64,000 nt of DNA, taken from the NCBI GenBank assembly GCA_021786295.1, contig JAJYNO010000024.1, forward strand, positions 190,214-254,213, read 5' to 3'. The notes beneath the pieces are model-generated. The model made no database searches and was not told the DNA's origin. It saw only the letters and a list, made by a program, of their open reading frames with translations. Both the position numbers and the translations under genes were made by a program. The DNA is from a bacterium. Its GTDB lineage: Bacteria > Elusimicrobiota > Elusimicrobia > Elusimicrobiales > UBA9959. Positions 45,252 through 54,372 of the stretch are shown here, one piece after another; positions within the stretch are counted from its first letter, which is position 1, and every line of letters starts with the position of its first letter.

Positions 45252-46076
45252 TTAAAGGTACTTCACCAGGAACAGCCCCAGGTTGGAGAAGACTATCAGG
45301 ACCACGACCAGGATGTGGGCCAGGTTGAGCGCGTCTATGCCGGAAGTCCCCTTGCCGGGCGCGTTCAGCAGGGTCTCGTAGTCGGCCGCGCCCTTCATGC
45401 CGCCGATAAGGCCCTTGAGCTGCCCGGTCTGCAGGTACGGGCCGTAGCTGGGCTGGCTTATGGCGGTGACGCCGGCGGCCAGCGGCACGTTGTACTTGTC
45501 CCCGGCGTACTGCACCCAGATGTCTATCGAGGAGGTGCCGGTGACGTCCACCACCAGGCCCATATCCTTATAGTTGGTAATGCCCTTCATGACAGGCAGC
45601 GAGGCCGCCTCGTTGCCGTACTTGTCCTTGTCGTAGATGCCGTACAAATTGGAGGCCATCTGGGTCAGCACGGCCACGATGTTGGGCTCGTAGGGAAAGA
45701 TCACGTAGTCCTTGCCGTACACTTTGTTGTACTGCTTGGAAAGCGTGGAGAACACCTCGTCTATAAGGCCGGTGGAGCCGGGGATGAAGGTGACCACGCC
45801 CACGCGCAGATTGCGCTCGAACGCTTGCCGCACCAGGGCCATCGCCTGGGGATGCAGCTCCGGGCGCGTAGAGGGGTCGTAATCCAGCGACAGCAGGATG
45901 AACGAGCCCGGCGGCAGCGAGTTCATCTTTTCGTAGACGTGCCTGACGTCGGCGGAGATGTTCTTGTTGGGCAGCCCCAGCGGCCTGACTATCGGGATGA
46001 AGATGCTCAGGGCCAGCAGCAGGAACAGCCATCTCCTGTCTATGTTGAAAAGCAGTTCGAGGGTCTTTTTAAGCAT
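45252..46076 (-). CDS. Bitopic membrane protein with Rossmann-like extramembrane domain, third gene of the unknown module
   Basis: 274 residues: helix about 14-33 (RRWLFLLLALSIFIPIVRPL), a domain of ~215 residues, and a C-terminal helix (about 252-272, ILVVVLIVFSNLGLFLVKYL). The middle has alternating strands and helices (GSFILLSLDYDPSTRPELHP, NLRVGVVTFIPGSTGLIDEV, DMGLVVDVTGTSSIDIWVQY) without a nucleotide loop I recognise. Later it reads VPLAAGVTAISQPSYGPYLQ TGQLKGLIGG. No family assigned. The start is 3 bp after the previous stop. Confidence 0.75.
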   Translation of the reverse strand: MLKKTLELLFNIDRRWLFLLLALSIFIPIVRPLGLPNKNISADVRHVYEKMNSLPPGSFILLSLDYDPSTRPELHPQAMALVRQAFERNLRVGVVTFIPGSTGLIDEVFSTLSKQYNKVYGKDYVIFPYEPNIVAVLTQMASNLYGIYDKDKYGNEAASLPVMKGITNYKDMGLVVDVTGTSSIDIWVQYAGDKYNVPLAAGVTAISQPSYGPYLQTGQLKGLIGGMKGAADYETLLNAPGKGTSGIDALNLAHILVVVLIVFSNLGLFLVKYL

Positions 46077-46079
46077 GGG

Positions 46080-46748
46080 TCAATCCTTGCCGAGGTACTG
46101 GCGCTCGATGCCGAAGACGATCTTGAGGGAGGTGACCACCGCGCCCACGGCGATGCCTATCATGATGCCGCGCTTGCCGGCCACCGAGGGGACGTCCACG
46201 ATCCAGTTCATCAGGCCGGACAGGGAATGGCCGGTCCAGCCCAGCGCCTTGCCCCAGAGGATCTCTCCTATCGGCACGCGGCCCAGTATGAGTATCAGCG
46301 CGGCCACGAACAGCACCATGGCCTGGACGGACTTGATCCTGAAGGAGCGGTAGGCGGTGGAGACTATGTAGAAGGCCAGCACCGCGAACATCGTGGCCAG
46401 CAGCGTGTTGTAGATGTAGCGGAACGACCAGCCGAGCGGCGTCATCTCCGAGCCGGACATCTGCCGGCCGTGGCTGACTATGGCCGGAACGACCACGGCC
46501 AGGAAACCGACGAAGACGAAGAGGCTGTAACCCCAGCCGTCGCCCTTCTTCTTGATCTTGGCGTAGTGCGTGTAGAACAGGCTGAACAGGCCCAGCAGGA
46601 AGGCGAAGGAGGAGACTATGTTCTCCCACTGGCTGACGGTGTCCAGGAAGGCCACCGACTTCGGATGCGGCACGTAGTAAGAGACCAGCGTCAGCATGCC
46701 GAACACGAAGACTATCGCGAAAGGGATCTGTTTCTTTATCAGTTTCAT
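46080..46748 (-). CDS. Six-helix membrane protein, second gene of the unknown module
   Basis: 222 residues with about six hydrophobic helices (FAIVFVFGMLTLVSYYV, SFAFLLGLFSLFYTHYAKI, SLFVFVGFLAVVVPAIVSHG, TLLATMFAVLAFYIVSTAYR, AMVLFVAALILILGRVPIG, MIGIAVGAVVTSLKIVFGI). A cytosolic basic loop AKIKKKGDGWGYS follows helix 2. No catalytic motif seen. It starts one base after the stop of the larger first gene (TGA C ATG), which implies coupled translation and fixed stoichiometry. Confidence 0.75.
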   Translation of the reverse strand: MKLIKKQIPFAIVFVFGMLTLVSYYVPHPKSVAFLDTVSQWENIVSSFAFLLGLFSLFYTHYAKIKKKGDGWGYSLFVFVGFLAVVVPAIVSHGRQMSGSEMTPLGWSFRYIYNTLLATMFAVLAFYIVSTAYRSFRIKSVQAMVLFVAALILILGRVPIGEILWGKALGWTGHSLSGLMNWIVDVPSVAGKRGIMIGIAVGAVVTSLKIVFGIERQYLGKD

Positions 46749-46749
46749 G

Positions 46750-48033
46750 TCAGTTGGCCTTGAAGATGTCGGTGACGAAGTTGACCAGGCTGTGCCAGTG
46801 CTGCCATTGCCCCAGCAGCACCAGGACCAGGCCTATCGAGACCCCGAGCATCACCACCAGCTTGCCGAAGTCCTGCACCTTCAGCGCCGAGAGGAGCATG
46901 GGCTCCTTCGAGAGGTAGGCGCCTGCCGCGTAGAGTTCCTCGCCGATCAGCGTGTAGTCGCAGGAGGTGAAGAAGAAGGGCAGCTGGTACTCTATGTCGG
47001 TCCCGGCTATCTGTATGGCTCCGCTTGCCGCGCCGACCTCTGAGAGCAGCAGGGACTCCGCCATGAAGTAACCCATGAAGAAGCAGGCGGCCGGCTTCTC
47101 GCGCGTGATCATGCCGTCTATCGAGGCGGCATAGGAGAACTGGTCCTGGCTTATGAACTGGTTGATATCCTCGCGGTAGGAGTCCGGGCGGCCGGCCTCC
47201 AGGTAGGACTGCTTGACGACCTCCTTGCAGACCGTCATCACGATGGGGTCGTAGTGCGGCACCTTGATGAAACTGTCGTACTGGGCGACCTTCTTCGAGA
47301 CCTCGCCCAGAATGAAGGTGGACGCTATCGTGGAAACCAGTGTCATGTCGCCGATGCCTGGCACGTAGTAGATGGGCTTGCCCATCTCGGTCGCGCGGCC
47401 GATGGCCTCGTCGATGGCGTCCAGGCCCGCGATGCGGCGGATGAACAGGCCCTTGCGCTTGGCGTGCGAGACGGCCAAGAAGAAGACGATCACGATGATG
47501 ATGAGCATCACCAGGTTGTTCAGACGGTCCAGGCGGAACCAGTTGCCGTAAGCGCGCGCCGTCTTGACCTCGGACTCCGCCACCTCGGCTCCGTTCTGCA
47601 GCACCGACACCTTGACCCGGTAGACGGTTCCCGGGGAAGCGTCCCCGAAAAGCCCGTTCAGGTCCAGCCGCAGCGCGTGCTCGGAAGCGCTCCCGTCCCA
47701 GGCCCAGAAAGGAAGATCTATGTCGGTCCCCTTGTTGGCGGAGGCGGGGAACTCGGTCCCCTGGAGCCAGCCGCCCTTCTCCTGGCTGGAGATATAGACG
47801 CGGTAGGAAGTGCCAGAGTCGTCCGCCGGGTTCACGGGCCAGCGCAGCAGCAGCGCCCCTCCGACGTCGTAAGGCATGTCCTCGGCCACGAGCCCCACGG
47901 TGCGCGGCGCGGGCGAGGCCTTCGCCGCCGGCCTGGAGACCGGCTTGGCGTGCCCGGCCGGCTTAGCCGCCAGGACAGGGGCCGCGGCTAAAAAGAGAGT
48001 GAAAAGACCGCAGACGATTCTGTTATTTTTCAT
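46750..48033 (-). CDS. DUF6754-like membrane protein with FN3-like ectodomain, first gene of the unknown module
   Basis: 427 residues. Signal peptide 1-22, a Pro/Ala linker and a fibronectin-III-like domain (about 55-150, ALLLRWPVNPADDSGTSYRV). A helix follows at about 170-190 (NLVMLIIIVIVFFLAVSHAK). The cytosolic domain of ~200 residues carries the most conserved-looking text: YYVPGIGDMTLVSTIASTFI, EVSKKVAQYDSFIKVPHYDP, MITREKPAACFFMGYFMAES, SCDYTLIGEELYAAGAYLS. A last helix lies near 395-417. From memory this matches the family named DUF6754, with no known function. The ATG lacks a Shine-Dalgarno. Confidence 0.78.
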   Translation of the reverse strand: MKNNRIVCGLFTLFLAAAPVLAAKPAGHAKPVSRPAAKASPAPRTVGLVAEDMPYDVGGALLLRWPVNPADDSGTSYRVYISSQEKGGWLQGTEFPASANKGTDIDLPFWAWDGSASEHALRLDLNGLFGDASPGTVYRVKVSVLQNGAEVAESEVKTARAYGNWFRLDRLNNLVMLIIIVIVFFLAVSHAKRKGLFIRRIAGLDAIDEAIGRATEMGKPIYYVPGIGDMTLVSTIASTFILGEVSKKVAQYDSFIKVPHYDPIVMTVCKEVVKQSYLEAGRPDSYREDINQFISQDQFSYAASIDGMITREKPAACFFMGYFMAESLLLSEVGAASGAIQIAGTDIEYQLPFFFTSCDYTLIGEELYAAGAYLSKEPMLLSALKVQDFGKLVVMLGVSIGLVLVLLGQWQHWHSLVNFVTDIFKAN

Positions 48034-48128
48034 AACTTAATTAGATGATACAATTAATGTTTTTTCCAGGCAAGGAGAAAACCGGCTTCGGCCCGACGAC
48101 GGGTAAAGGGAGGGGGGAGCGGGCCGCC

Positions 48129-49127
48129 TCAGACGTACGGGCAGGCGGCGAAATGACCTGGCCCCTTCTCCTGCAGTTCGGGCGCGCGGAGGGCGCATTC
48201 CGGCCTGGCCATGGGACAGCGCGTGCGGAAGCCGCACCCGGAAGGCTTGGCCAGCGGGCTGGGCACGTCGCCCTTCAGGATGATCCTGCCCCCGCGCTTC
48301 TTTGACGGGTCCGGCTGGGGGGCGGCCGACAGAAGGGCCCGTGTGTAGGGGTGCAGCGGGTTCTTGTTGATGTCGCGGCTGGAGCCGATCTCCACCATGT
48401 TCCCCAGGTACATCACGGCGATGCGGTCGCTGATGTGCTCGACCACGGAGAGGTCGTGCGCGATGAAGAGATAGGTGAGTTTGAACTCCTCCTGCAGGTC
48501 CTGCAGCAGGTTGATGATCTGGGCCTGGATGGAGACGTCGAGCGCGCTGACGGGCTCGTCGGCGATGATGAAGGCCGGGTTGGTGGCGAGCGCCCTGGCC
48601 AGGCCGACGCGCTGGCGCTGGCCGCCGGAGAACTCGTGCGGATAGCGGGAGGCGTAGGCCGCCTGCAGGCCGACCTTCTCCAGCAGCCAGGCGACGCGCT
48701 CCTTCCTCTCCGCGCGCTTCATGCCGGGCATGTGGATATCCAGCGGCTCGCCGATGATGGCCTCCACCGACATGCGGGGGTTGAGCGAAGAGTACGGGTC
48801 CTGGAAGACCATCTGCATGCGGGAGCGGAAGGGGCGCATGGCGGCCCGGCTAAGGTTGGCGATGTCCTGCAGCTTCCCGTCGGCCCCCGGGAACAGCACG
48901 CTGCCCGAGGTGATAGGAGCCAGGTTGACCAGAGCCTTGCCTATCGTGGTCTTGCCGCAGCCGGATTCGCCCACCATGCCCAGCGTCTCGCCGGGCCTCA
49001 CGGAGAAGGAGACGCCGTCCACGGCCTTCACCTCGCCGGTCTTCCTGAGGAAGATGCCGCCGTGGACGGGAAAATGGACCTTGAGGTCCTTCACCTCGAG
49101 CATGTTGCCTGAAACCGCCGGCGTCAT
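48129..49127 (-). CDS. oppF: Oligopeptide ABC importer ATPase, OppF-like
   Basis: 332 residues. Walker [15 protein letters not shown] near 60, Q-loop [12 protein letters not shown], signature [14 protein letters not shown], Walker [14 protein letters not shown] and H-loop [13 protein letters not shown]. The C-terminal oligopeptide-transporter domain holds [15 protein letters not shown] and a CGFRTRCP...C cysteine set typical of OppD/F/DppD/F (Fe-S or structural). Start ATG 49127 overlaps the OppD stop (ATGA). Last gene of the eight-gene unit. It powers import with its OppD-like partner. Confidence 0.93.
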   Translation of the reverse strand: MTPAVSGNMLEVKDLKVHFPVHGGIFLRKTGEVKAVDGVSFSVRPGETLGMVGESGCGKTTIGKALVNLAPITSGSVLFPGADGKLQDIANLSRAAMRPFRSRMQMVFQDPYSSLNPRMSVEAIIGEPLDIHMPGMKRAERKERVAWLLEKVGLQAAYASRYPHEFSGGQRQRVGLARALATNPAFIIADEPVSALDVSIQAQIINLLQDLQEEFKLTYLFIAHDLSVVEHISDRIAVMYLGNMVEIGSSRDINKNPLHPYTRALLSAAPQPDPSKKRGGRIILKGDVPSPLAKPSGCGFRTRCPMARPECALRAPELQEKGPGHFAACPYV

Positions 49128-50125
49128 GACGAAGCCCCCTTTTCCGGCCTGCAGAGATGACAGCGCACCTGCCGGCCGGGAGAGACCTCCGCTAGCTCTG
49201 GCTCGGTCTCGCGGCAGACCTTCACCGCGTGCGGACAGCGGGTGTTGAACTTGCAGCCTTTCGGGAAATGCATGATGTCCGGCACCATACCCTCTATGAC
49301 GGGCAGGCGCCTGGCGCCCTCGTTGTGGAAACCGGGCAGCGAGCGCAGCAGACCCTGCGTGTAGGGATGCAGCGGCTTCTCGAAAAGAGGTCCGACCTCC
49401 GCCACCTCCTGTATCAGGCCCCCGTACATCACGCACACGCGCTGGCAGGTCTCGGCCACGACGGCCAGGTCGTGGGTTATAAGCAGGATCGCGGCGTCGT
49501 CGGTCTTCTTCTTTACGTCGAGCATCAGTTCCAGGATCTGGGCCTGGATCGTCACGTCGAGCGCGGTGGTAGGCTCGTCGGCTATCAGCAGGGCGGGGTC
49601 GGAGGCCAGCGCCATGGCTATCATCACCCGCTGGCGCATGCCGCCGGAGAACTGGTGCGGGTAGTCCTTCAGACGGGCCTTAGGGGAAGGGATGCCGACG
49701 AGGCCGAGCATCTCCACCGCGCGGGCCTCCACCTGCCTCTCGCTCAGGTCCTGGTGGAAGCGGATGGCCTCCTTGAGCTGCCAGCCGACCGAGAAGACCG
49801 GGTTCAGCGAGGTCATCGGCTCCTGGAAGATCATCGAGATGTCCTTGCCCCGCACCTTACGCATCTCCTCGTAGGAGAGCTTCAGCAGGTCCCGGCCGCG
49901 GAAGATCATCTCGCCGTCGGTTATCCTGCCCGGCGGGTCCGGGATCAGGCGCAGGATGCTGAGCGCGGTGACGGACTTGCCGCAGCCGGACTCGCCGACG
50001 AGACCGAGCACCTCGTTCTCGTAAATATGGAAGTCCACGCCGTTGACGGCGTGCGCCGTCCGGTTCTCCACCTGGAAGGAGGTGCGCAGACCTTTTATCT
50101 CGAGCAGCTTCTTCTTTACGCTCAT
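49124..50125 (-). CDS. oppD: Oligopeptide ABC importer ATPase, OppD-like
   Basis: 333 residues. Walker [15 protein letters not shown] near 43, [20 protein letters not shown], signature [16 protein letters not shown], Walker [17 protein letters not shown] and H-loop [13 protein letters not shown]. The C-terminal part has [15 protein letters not shown] and [14 protein letters not shown]. It pairs with the OppF-like gene, as in Opp/Dpp/Yej systems. Spacing of 1 bp to the permease gene implies coupled translation. Confidence 0.93.
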   Translation of the reverse strand: MSVKKKLLEIKGLRTSFQVENRTAHAVNGVDFHIYENEVLGLVGESGCGKSVTALSILRLIPDPPGRITDGEMIFRGRDLLKLSYEEMRKVRGKDISMIFQEPMTSLNPVFSVGWQLKEAIRFHQDLSERQVEARAVEMLGLVGIPSPKARLKDYPHQFSGGMRQRVMIAMALASDPALLIADEPTTALDVTIQAQILELMLDVKKKTDDAAILLITHDLAVVAETCQRVCVMYGGLIQEVAEVGPLFEKPLHPYTQGLLRSLPGFHNEGARRLPVIEGMVPDIMHFPKGCKFNTRCPHAVKVCRETEPELAEVSPGRQVRCHLCRPEKGASS

Positions 50126-50126
50126 A

Positions 50127-51506
50127 TCACCTCAGCCTCGAGAAGACCTTTGGGTCGAAGGCCTCGCGCACGGCCTCGCCTATCTGCACCACCAGGTACA
50201 GCGTTACGGCCAGCGCTATGGAAGGGGTAAGGATCAGGTGCGGGTAGTACTTTATGTACTGCATGCCCTGGTCCATCAGCACGCCCCAGCTGGGCGTCCC
50301 GACCGGCAGGCCGAAGCCGAGGTAGTCCAGCGAGACCAGCTGCCCGACGTAGCCGACTATGGCGAAAGGCGCGAACGTGACCACTGGCACCAGCGAGTTG
50401 GGCAGGATATGCTTCATCATCACGGACCAGTCGCCGGCGCCCATCGCCACTGCGGCCTGCACGTAGTCGCGGGACTTCTCGCGGTAGAACTCTCCGCGGA
50501 TATAATAGGTCATCGAAAGCCAGGAGCTCAGCGCCACGAGCATGATCACCAGCAGCAGGAAGCTGGGCTGCACGATCGAGGCGATGATCATGATGACGTA
50601 CAGGAACGGGATGGAGGCCCAGATCTCTATGAAGCGCTGGATCAGGATGTCCGCCCAGCCGCCGAAGTAGCCCATCACGGCCCCGACCACTATGCCGATG
50701 ACGTAGCCCAGGGCCGAAACGATCAGCGCGAACGAGAGCGAGACCCTGAAGCCGTACACCAGCTGGGCGAAGACGTCGGTAGCGGAGTCGTCCGTGCCCA
50801 GGATGTTCGTCCTGGTGGGTCCGGTGGGGGGGCGGCCCGGCATGTCCATCAGGTGCTCGTACGGGGAATAGGGGTAGAGCGGCATGATGATGGAGGCCTT
50901 GCCGGCCGAGAAGACCTCCTTGGCCTTCTTCAGCGCCGCTATCTCGCTCTCTATGTCCGGCACGGTCTCCTGCAGGTCGCGGTAGTCGAGCCTCTCGTCC
51001 TCGGTGGAGCCGGGGCCGGGCTTCGTGGCGGCTATCTCGGCCTCGGTATCCTTTATCTCCTTCTCCCGCTCCGCGATCTGGCCGTCCAGCAGCGACGGGT
51101 CCTTCACTTCGGCCGCGAACAGCCTGTAATCCACCTCGTCGTCGCCCACCTGGCCGAAGTCGCTCTTGCGGTCGATGTGACGGTGCGATTTCACGAACGG
51201 CAGCCACCCGCCCCATTCCGCGAAAGCGGGGAAAGCGACGCGCCCGTCGTAGTTGATCATCAGCGGTTTGTTGTTGACCAGGAACTCCAGAAAGAAGGAC
51301 AGCACGAACAGCGTAGTGATGATAAGGTAGCTGTAATAGCCGCGCTTGAGGCTCCTGAAGCGCTTCATGCGCTTCTGCCAGTCCGGCGAAGGCTTCATCT
51401 CGAAGCCGAGCGCCCTGCCCGCGGCCGTAAACAGCCAGGGCAGCGCCCTGTGCGTGAAGTAATAGGCCGCCACCAGTATCAGCAGGGTAGTCAGAAGCTT
51501 CGCCAT
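50127..51506 (-). CDS. ABC importer permease, OppC/YejE-like, with coiled-coil insert
   Basis: 459 residues, longer than the usual ~300-340. One helix near 10-30 and one near 58-78 precede a long periplasmic region. A charged, coiled-coil-like insert there (about 135-205, EREKEIKDTEAEIAATKPGP and LQETVPDIESEIAALKKAKE) is not a normal part of YejE. The permease core follows: TNILGTDDSATDVFAQLVYG, FRVSLSFALIVSALGYVIG and the EAA loop YVQAAVAMGAGDWSVMMKHI LPN. It forms the channel with the OppB-like subunit. Confidence 0.88.
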   Translation of the reverse strand: MAKLLTTLLILVAAYYFTHRALPWLFTAAGRALGFEMKPSPDWQKRMKRFRSLKRGYYSYLIITTLFVLSFFLEFLVNNKPLMINYDGRVAFPAFAEWGGWLPFVKSHRHIDRKSDFGQVGDDEVDYRLFAAEVKDPSLLDGQIAEREKEIKDTEAEIAATKPGPGSTEDERLDYRDLQETVPDIESEIAALKKAKEVFSAGKASIIMPLYPYSPYEHLMDMPGRPPTGPTRTNILGTDDSATDVFAQLVYGFRVSLSFALIVSALGYVIGIVVGAVMGYFGGWADILIQRFIEIWASIPFLYVIMIIASIVQPSFLLLVIMLVALSSWLSMTYYIRGEFYREKSRDYVQAAVAMGAGDWSVMMKHILPNSLVPVVTFAPFAIVGYVGQLVSLDYLGFGLPVGTPSWGVLMDQGMQYIKYYPHLILTPSIALAVTLYLVVQIGEAVREAFDPKVFSRLR

Positions 51507-51507
51507 G

Positions 51508-52563
51508 TTATTTGGAAAACCTTATCCTCGGGTCCACCAGCGCCCAGACCACGTCGGAGATGATGTTGCCGAAAAGGTCGATCAGCACGAGGAAGACCAT
51601 CGTGCCGAGCACGATGGGGTAGTCGCGCTGGATCAGGGAATTGTAGCCCAGCAGTCCCATCCCGGGGATGTTGCAGGTCTTCTCGATCAGGAAGGAGCCC
51701 GCGAACAGCAGGCCGATGGCCTGGCCTATGCCGACCGTGATCGGGATCAGCGAGTTGCGAAGCGCGTGCACGAAGATCACGCGCTTCTCGGAAAGCCCCT
51801 TGGCGAAGGCGGTGCGCACGTAGTCCGCGCCGAGGTTCTCCAGCAGCGAGTTCTTCATCAGTATCGTCATCGTGGCGAAGCCGCCTATCAGGTAGCCGAA
51901 GACGGGAATGGCAGTGTGCTTGAGCTGGTCCCAGATCTTGGCGAAGAAGCCGAGCTGCGCCCAGTTGGCCGAGCGGAAGCCGCCCAGCGGCAGGATGTTC
52001 AGATAGCTGCCTCCGCCGAGGAAGACCATCAGCATCAGGCAGGCGACGAAGCCGGGGATCGCGTAGCCTATGAAGACCAGCACCGAGGTCCAGGTGTCGT
52101 AGCCGGTCTTGTGCTTTATGGCCTTGGTCACGCCCAGGGGAACGCAGACTATCCACGAAGCGAAATAGCCGATAAGGCCGAAATAGACGGAGATCGGGAA
52201 CTTGGAGACGATGACCTTTAGCACCGGTTCGCCGTAGACGTAGGACTGGCCGAAGTCCAGGTGGAGGATGCCCCAGAGCCAGTAGCCGTAACCGACCGGA
52301 ATGCTCTTGTCCAGGTGGTAGTACTTCTTGAGCTCCTTCATCGCGTCGGCCGGGATCTGCATCTCCGCTTCTTCCCCGGCGATGCCGGCCGCCGCCGCGC
52401 CGCCGCCTTCCTGCATCATGGCCTTGCGCATCTGCATCTGCGCCTGCTCGATGGGGCCGCCGGGCACGACGCGCAGCACCGCGTAGACCATGAAGGTTAT
52501 CGCCAGGAACGTGAGCGGGATCAGCAACAGGCGGCGCACGAAATAGGTGATCATTCCGTTCAT
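51508..52563 (-). CDS. ABC importer permease, OppB/YejB-like
   Basis: 351 residues, six to seven helices. N-terminus YFVRRLLLIPLTFLAITFMV, then PGGPIEQAQMQMRKAM, DFGQSYVYGEPVLKVIVSKF, and the EAA-type loop YVRTAFAKGLSEKRVIFVHA followed by LRNSLIPITVG. An acidic segment near 55-80 (GAAAAGIAGEEAEMQIPADA) matches the YejB-type insert. Starts 1 bp after the binding-protein stop and ends 1 bp before the OppC-like gene. Confidence 0.92.
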   Translation of the reverse strand: MNGMITYFVRRLLLIPLTFLAITFMVYAVLRVVPGGPIEQAQMQMRKAMMQEGGGAAAAGIAGEEAEMQIPADAMKELKKYYHLDKSIPVGYGYWLWGILHLDFGQSYVYGEPVLKVIVSKFPISVYFGLIGYFASWIVCVPLGVTKAIKHKTGYDTWTSVLVFIGYAIPGFVACLMLMVFLGGGSYLNILPLGGFRSANWAQLGFFAKIWDQLKHTAIPVFGYLIGGFATMTILMKNSLLENLGADYVRTAFAKGLSEKRVIFVHALRNSLIPITVGIGQAIGLLFAGSFLIEKTCNIPGMGLLGYNSLIQRDYPIVLGTMVFLVLIDLFGNIISDVVWALVDPRIRFSK

Positions 52564-52564
52564 A

Positions 52565-54358
52565 TCAGTGGCCGCCCTTGCCGGCCCAGGGCCGCACGTC
52601 CGTAGCTCCTACGGGCAGGCTGGTGTCGTTCTTCTCCGCCGCCTCCAGGGCCTTCTCCTTCCCGGGGTCCAGCCACCAGGTAGAGTAGATGGAGGAATCG
52701 TCGCCGGTCCTGGTGAAGTACGTCTTCGGGTGGCCGAACTTGTCGTAATAGAGCAGCCGGAAGAAATTGGCGCCCCAGCCGAGCGCGTAGGGGTAATCCC
52801 GGAAGATGAGACCGTCTATGCGGTGTATCAACTTCTCCTGCGCGGCCCTGTCGAAGGTGGAATTGTACTCGCGGCTCAGCTTGTCCACCTCCGCGTTCTT
52901 GAAGCCGTTGATGTTGTTGTTGCTGTTCTGGTCGGCCAGCTTGGAATCCCAGGAACTTTCCGGGTTGGGGAACAGCAGGCCGCCCCACGCCTGGTAGACG
53001 AGCGTGAAATCCCGCTCATCCACCTTCTTCATCAGGGTGTCGTAGTCTATCAGCTTCAGGTCCAGCTTTATGCCGGCCCTGGCCAGGTACTCCTGCACCA
53101 CCTTGAAGATGCGGTCCGAGCCCTGGTCGCCGTACTCGAGCGTGACCTCGAAGATCCTGCCGTCCTTCGTCAGCCAGCCGTCCTTGTTCCGGGTCTTCCA
53201 GCCGGCGCGGGCCAGCAGGCGCTTGGCCATGCGCGGGTTGTAGCGGACCTTCGGGTTGTCCGGGTTGGCCCAGACGCTGCCGGGGAAATAGCTGTCCAGG
53301 TAGGAGTACTGGTTGAAGAACAGCTTGTCTATCAGTTTGGCGCGGTTGAACAGCAGCGCGAAGGCCTTGCGCACGTTGCGGTCGTTGAACGGCGGCTTGC
53401 GCATGTTGAAAGCGAAACCGGAGATGCCCTGCGGGTAGTCGTTGTAGATCTTGCGCTTCTGCACCCATCCCATCCGCACCTTGTCGAAGTCGCACTCCTG
53501 CGCCCAGCGCTGGGCCTTGTTGACCACGAAGTAGTCCAGTTCGCCCTTCTTGAACTTCTCGAACGCCAGCGTGTCGTCGCGGATCACCGTCCAGTTGATG
53601 CGGTCGAAGTTATTGAGGCCTATGTTGAAGCGCTCGTCCCGGCCCCAGTAGTTCTTGCGCCGCGTCAGCGTTATGGACTGCTGGTTCCTGATGCCGTCCG
53701 GCCTCAGCTCGTAAGGTCCGGAGCCCATCTGCATCTTCCAGTTGTAGTCCTTCAGGTACCCGTCGCCGGTGAGCTTGTCCATCTCCTTCGCGGGGTAGAT
53801 CAGCATCGTGCCGAAGTAGTAGAAAAGGCGCCAGTCCAGGTGCTTGGCCCGGACCGAGACCACGCCGTCGCCCTGCGCCTCGGGCTGCTCGTAGTTGTCG
53901 TACCAGATCATGCGCGAGTACGGGTCCTTGATATCCTTGCGCACCAGGAACTTCCAGGTGTCCACCACGTCCTTCGGAGTGACCGGCGTGCCGTCGGCCC
54001 AGCGCGCCTTCGGGTTTATATGGAAATAGAACGTGCGCTTGTCGGGGGAGACCTTCCAGTAGTCGGCCAGGTAAGGGATGTACTGCAGCGTCTCGGGATG
54101 CAGGCCTATCAGGGACTCGTAAACCAGGCTCTGCATCTGGCTGGTGGCGAGCTGGTTGGAGTTCGGCCCCTGCGTGCGCAGCGTGGCCGGGAAATCCGAC
54201 CAGTAGGAATGCAGCGTGCCGCCCTTCACCGCCTCCGTGGAGCCCATCAGCGGGAAATCCCTGCTGGTCTGCCAGCCGGCCGGGGCGAAGCCGCCGGAAA
54301 AAGATGGAACGCCGAGCAGCAGCAGGAGGGCGGCGCAGGTCAGACGTTCCTTGAGCAT
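52565..54358 (-). CDS. Extracellular solute-binding protein, YejA/SBP family 5
   Basis: 597 residues with signal peptide (about 1-20, LTCAALLLLLGVPSFSG). Family-5 landmarks: GGTLHSYWSDFPATLRTQGP NSN, KARWADGTPVTPKDVVDTWK, MGSGPYELRPD, FAFNMRKPPFNDRNVRKAFA and YDTLMKKVDERDFTLVYQAW. The family binds peptides, and YejA takes microcin C-like and other peptides. The ligand here is unknown. The start at 54358 is chosen for the signal peptide; a GTG 12 nt upstream is possible. It follows the MutL-linked 374-residue gene by 14 bp. Confidence 0.9.
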   Translation of the reverse strand: MLKERLTCAALLLLLGVPSFSGGFAPAGWQTSRDFPLMGSTEAVKGGTLHSYWSDFPATLRTQGPNSNQLATSQMQSLVYESLIGLHPETLQYIPYLADYWKVSPDKRTFYFHINPKARWADGTPVTPKDVVDTWKFLVRKDIKDPYSRMIWYDNYEQPEAQGDGVVSVRAKHLDWRLFYYFGTMLIYPAKEMDKLTGDGYLKDYNWKMQMGSGPYELRPDGIRNQQSITLTRRKNYWGRDERFNIGLNNFDRINWTVIRDDTLAFEKFKKGELDYFVVNKAQRWAQECDFDKVRMGWVQKRKIYNDYPQGISGFAFNMRKPPFNDRNVRKAFALLFNRAKLIDKLFFNQYSYLDSYFPGSVWANPDNPKVRYNPRMAKRLLARAGWKTRNKDGWLTKDGRIFEVTLEYGDQGSDRIFKVVQEYLARAGIKLDLKLIDYDTLMKKVDERDFTLVYQAWGGLLFPNPESSWDSKLADQNSNNNINGFKNAEVDKLSREYNSTFDRAAQEKLIHRIDGLIFRDYPYALGWGANFFRLLYYDKFGHPKTYFTRTGDDSSIYSTWWLDPGKEKALEAAEKNDTSLPVGATDVRPWAGKGGH

Positions 54359-54372
54359 CAGGATGGGCCGCA

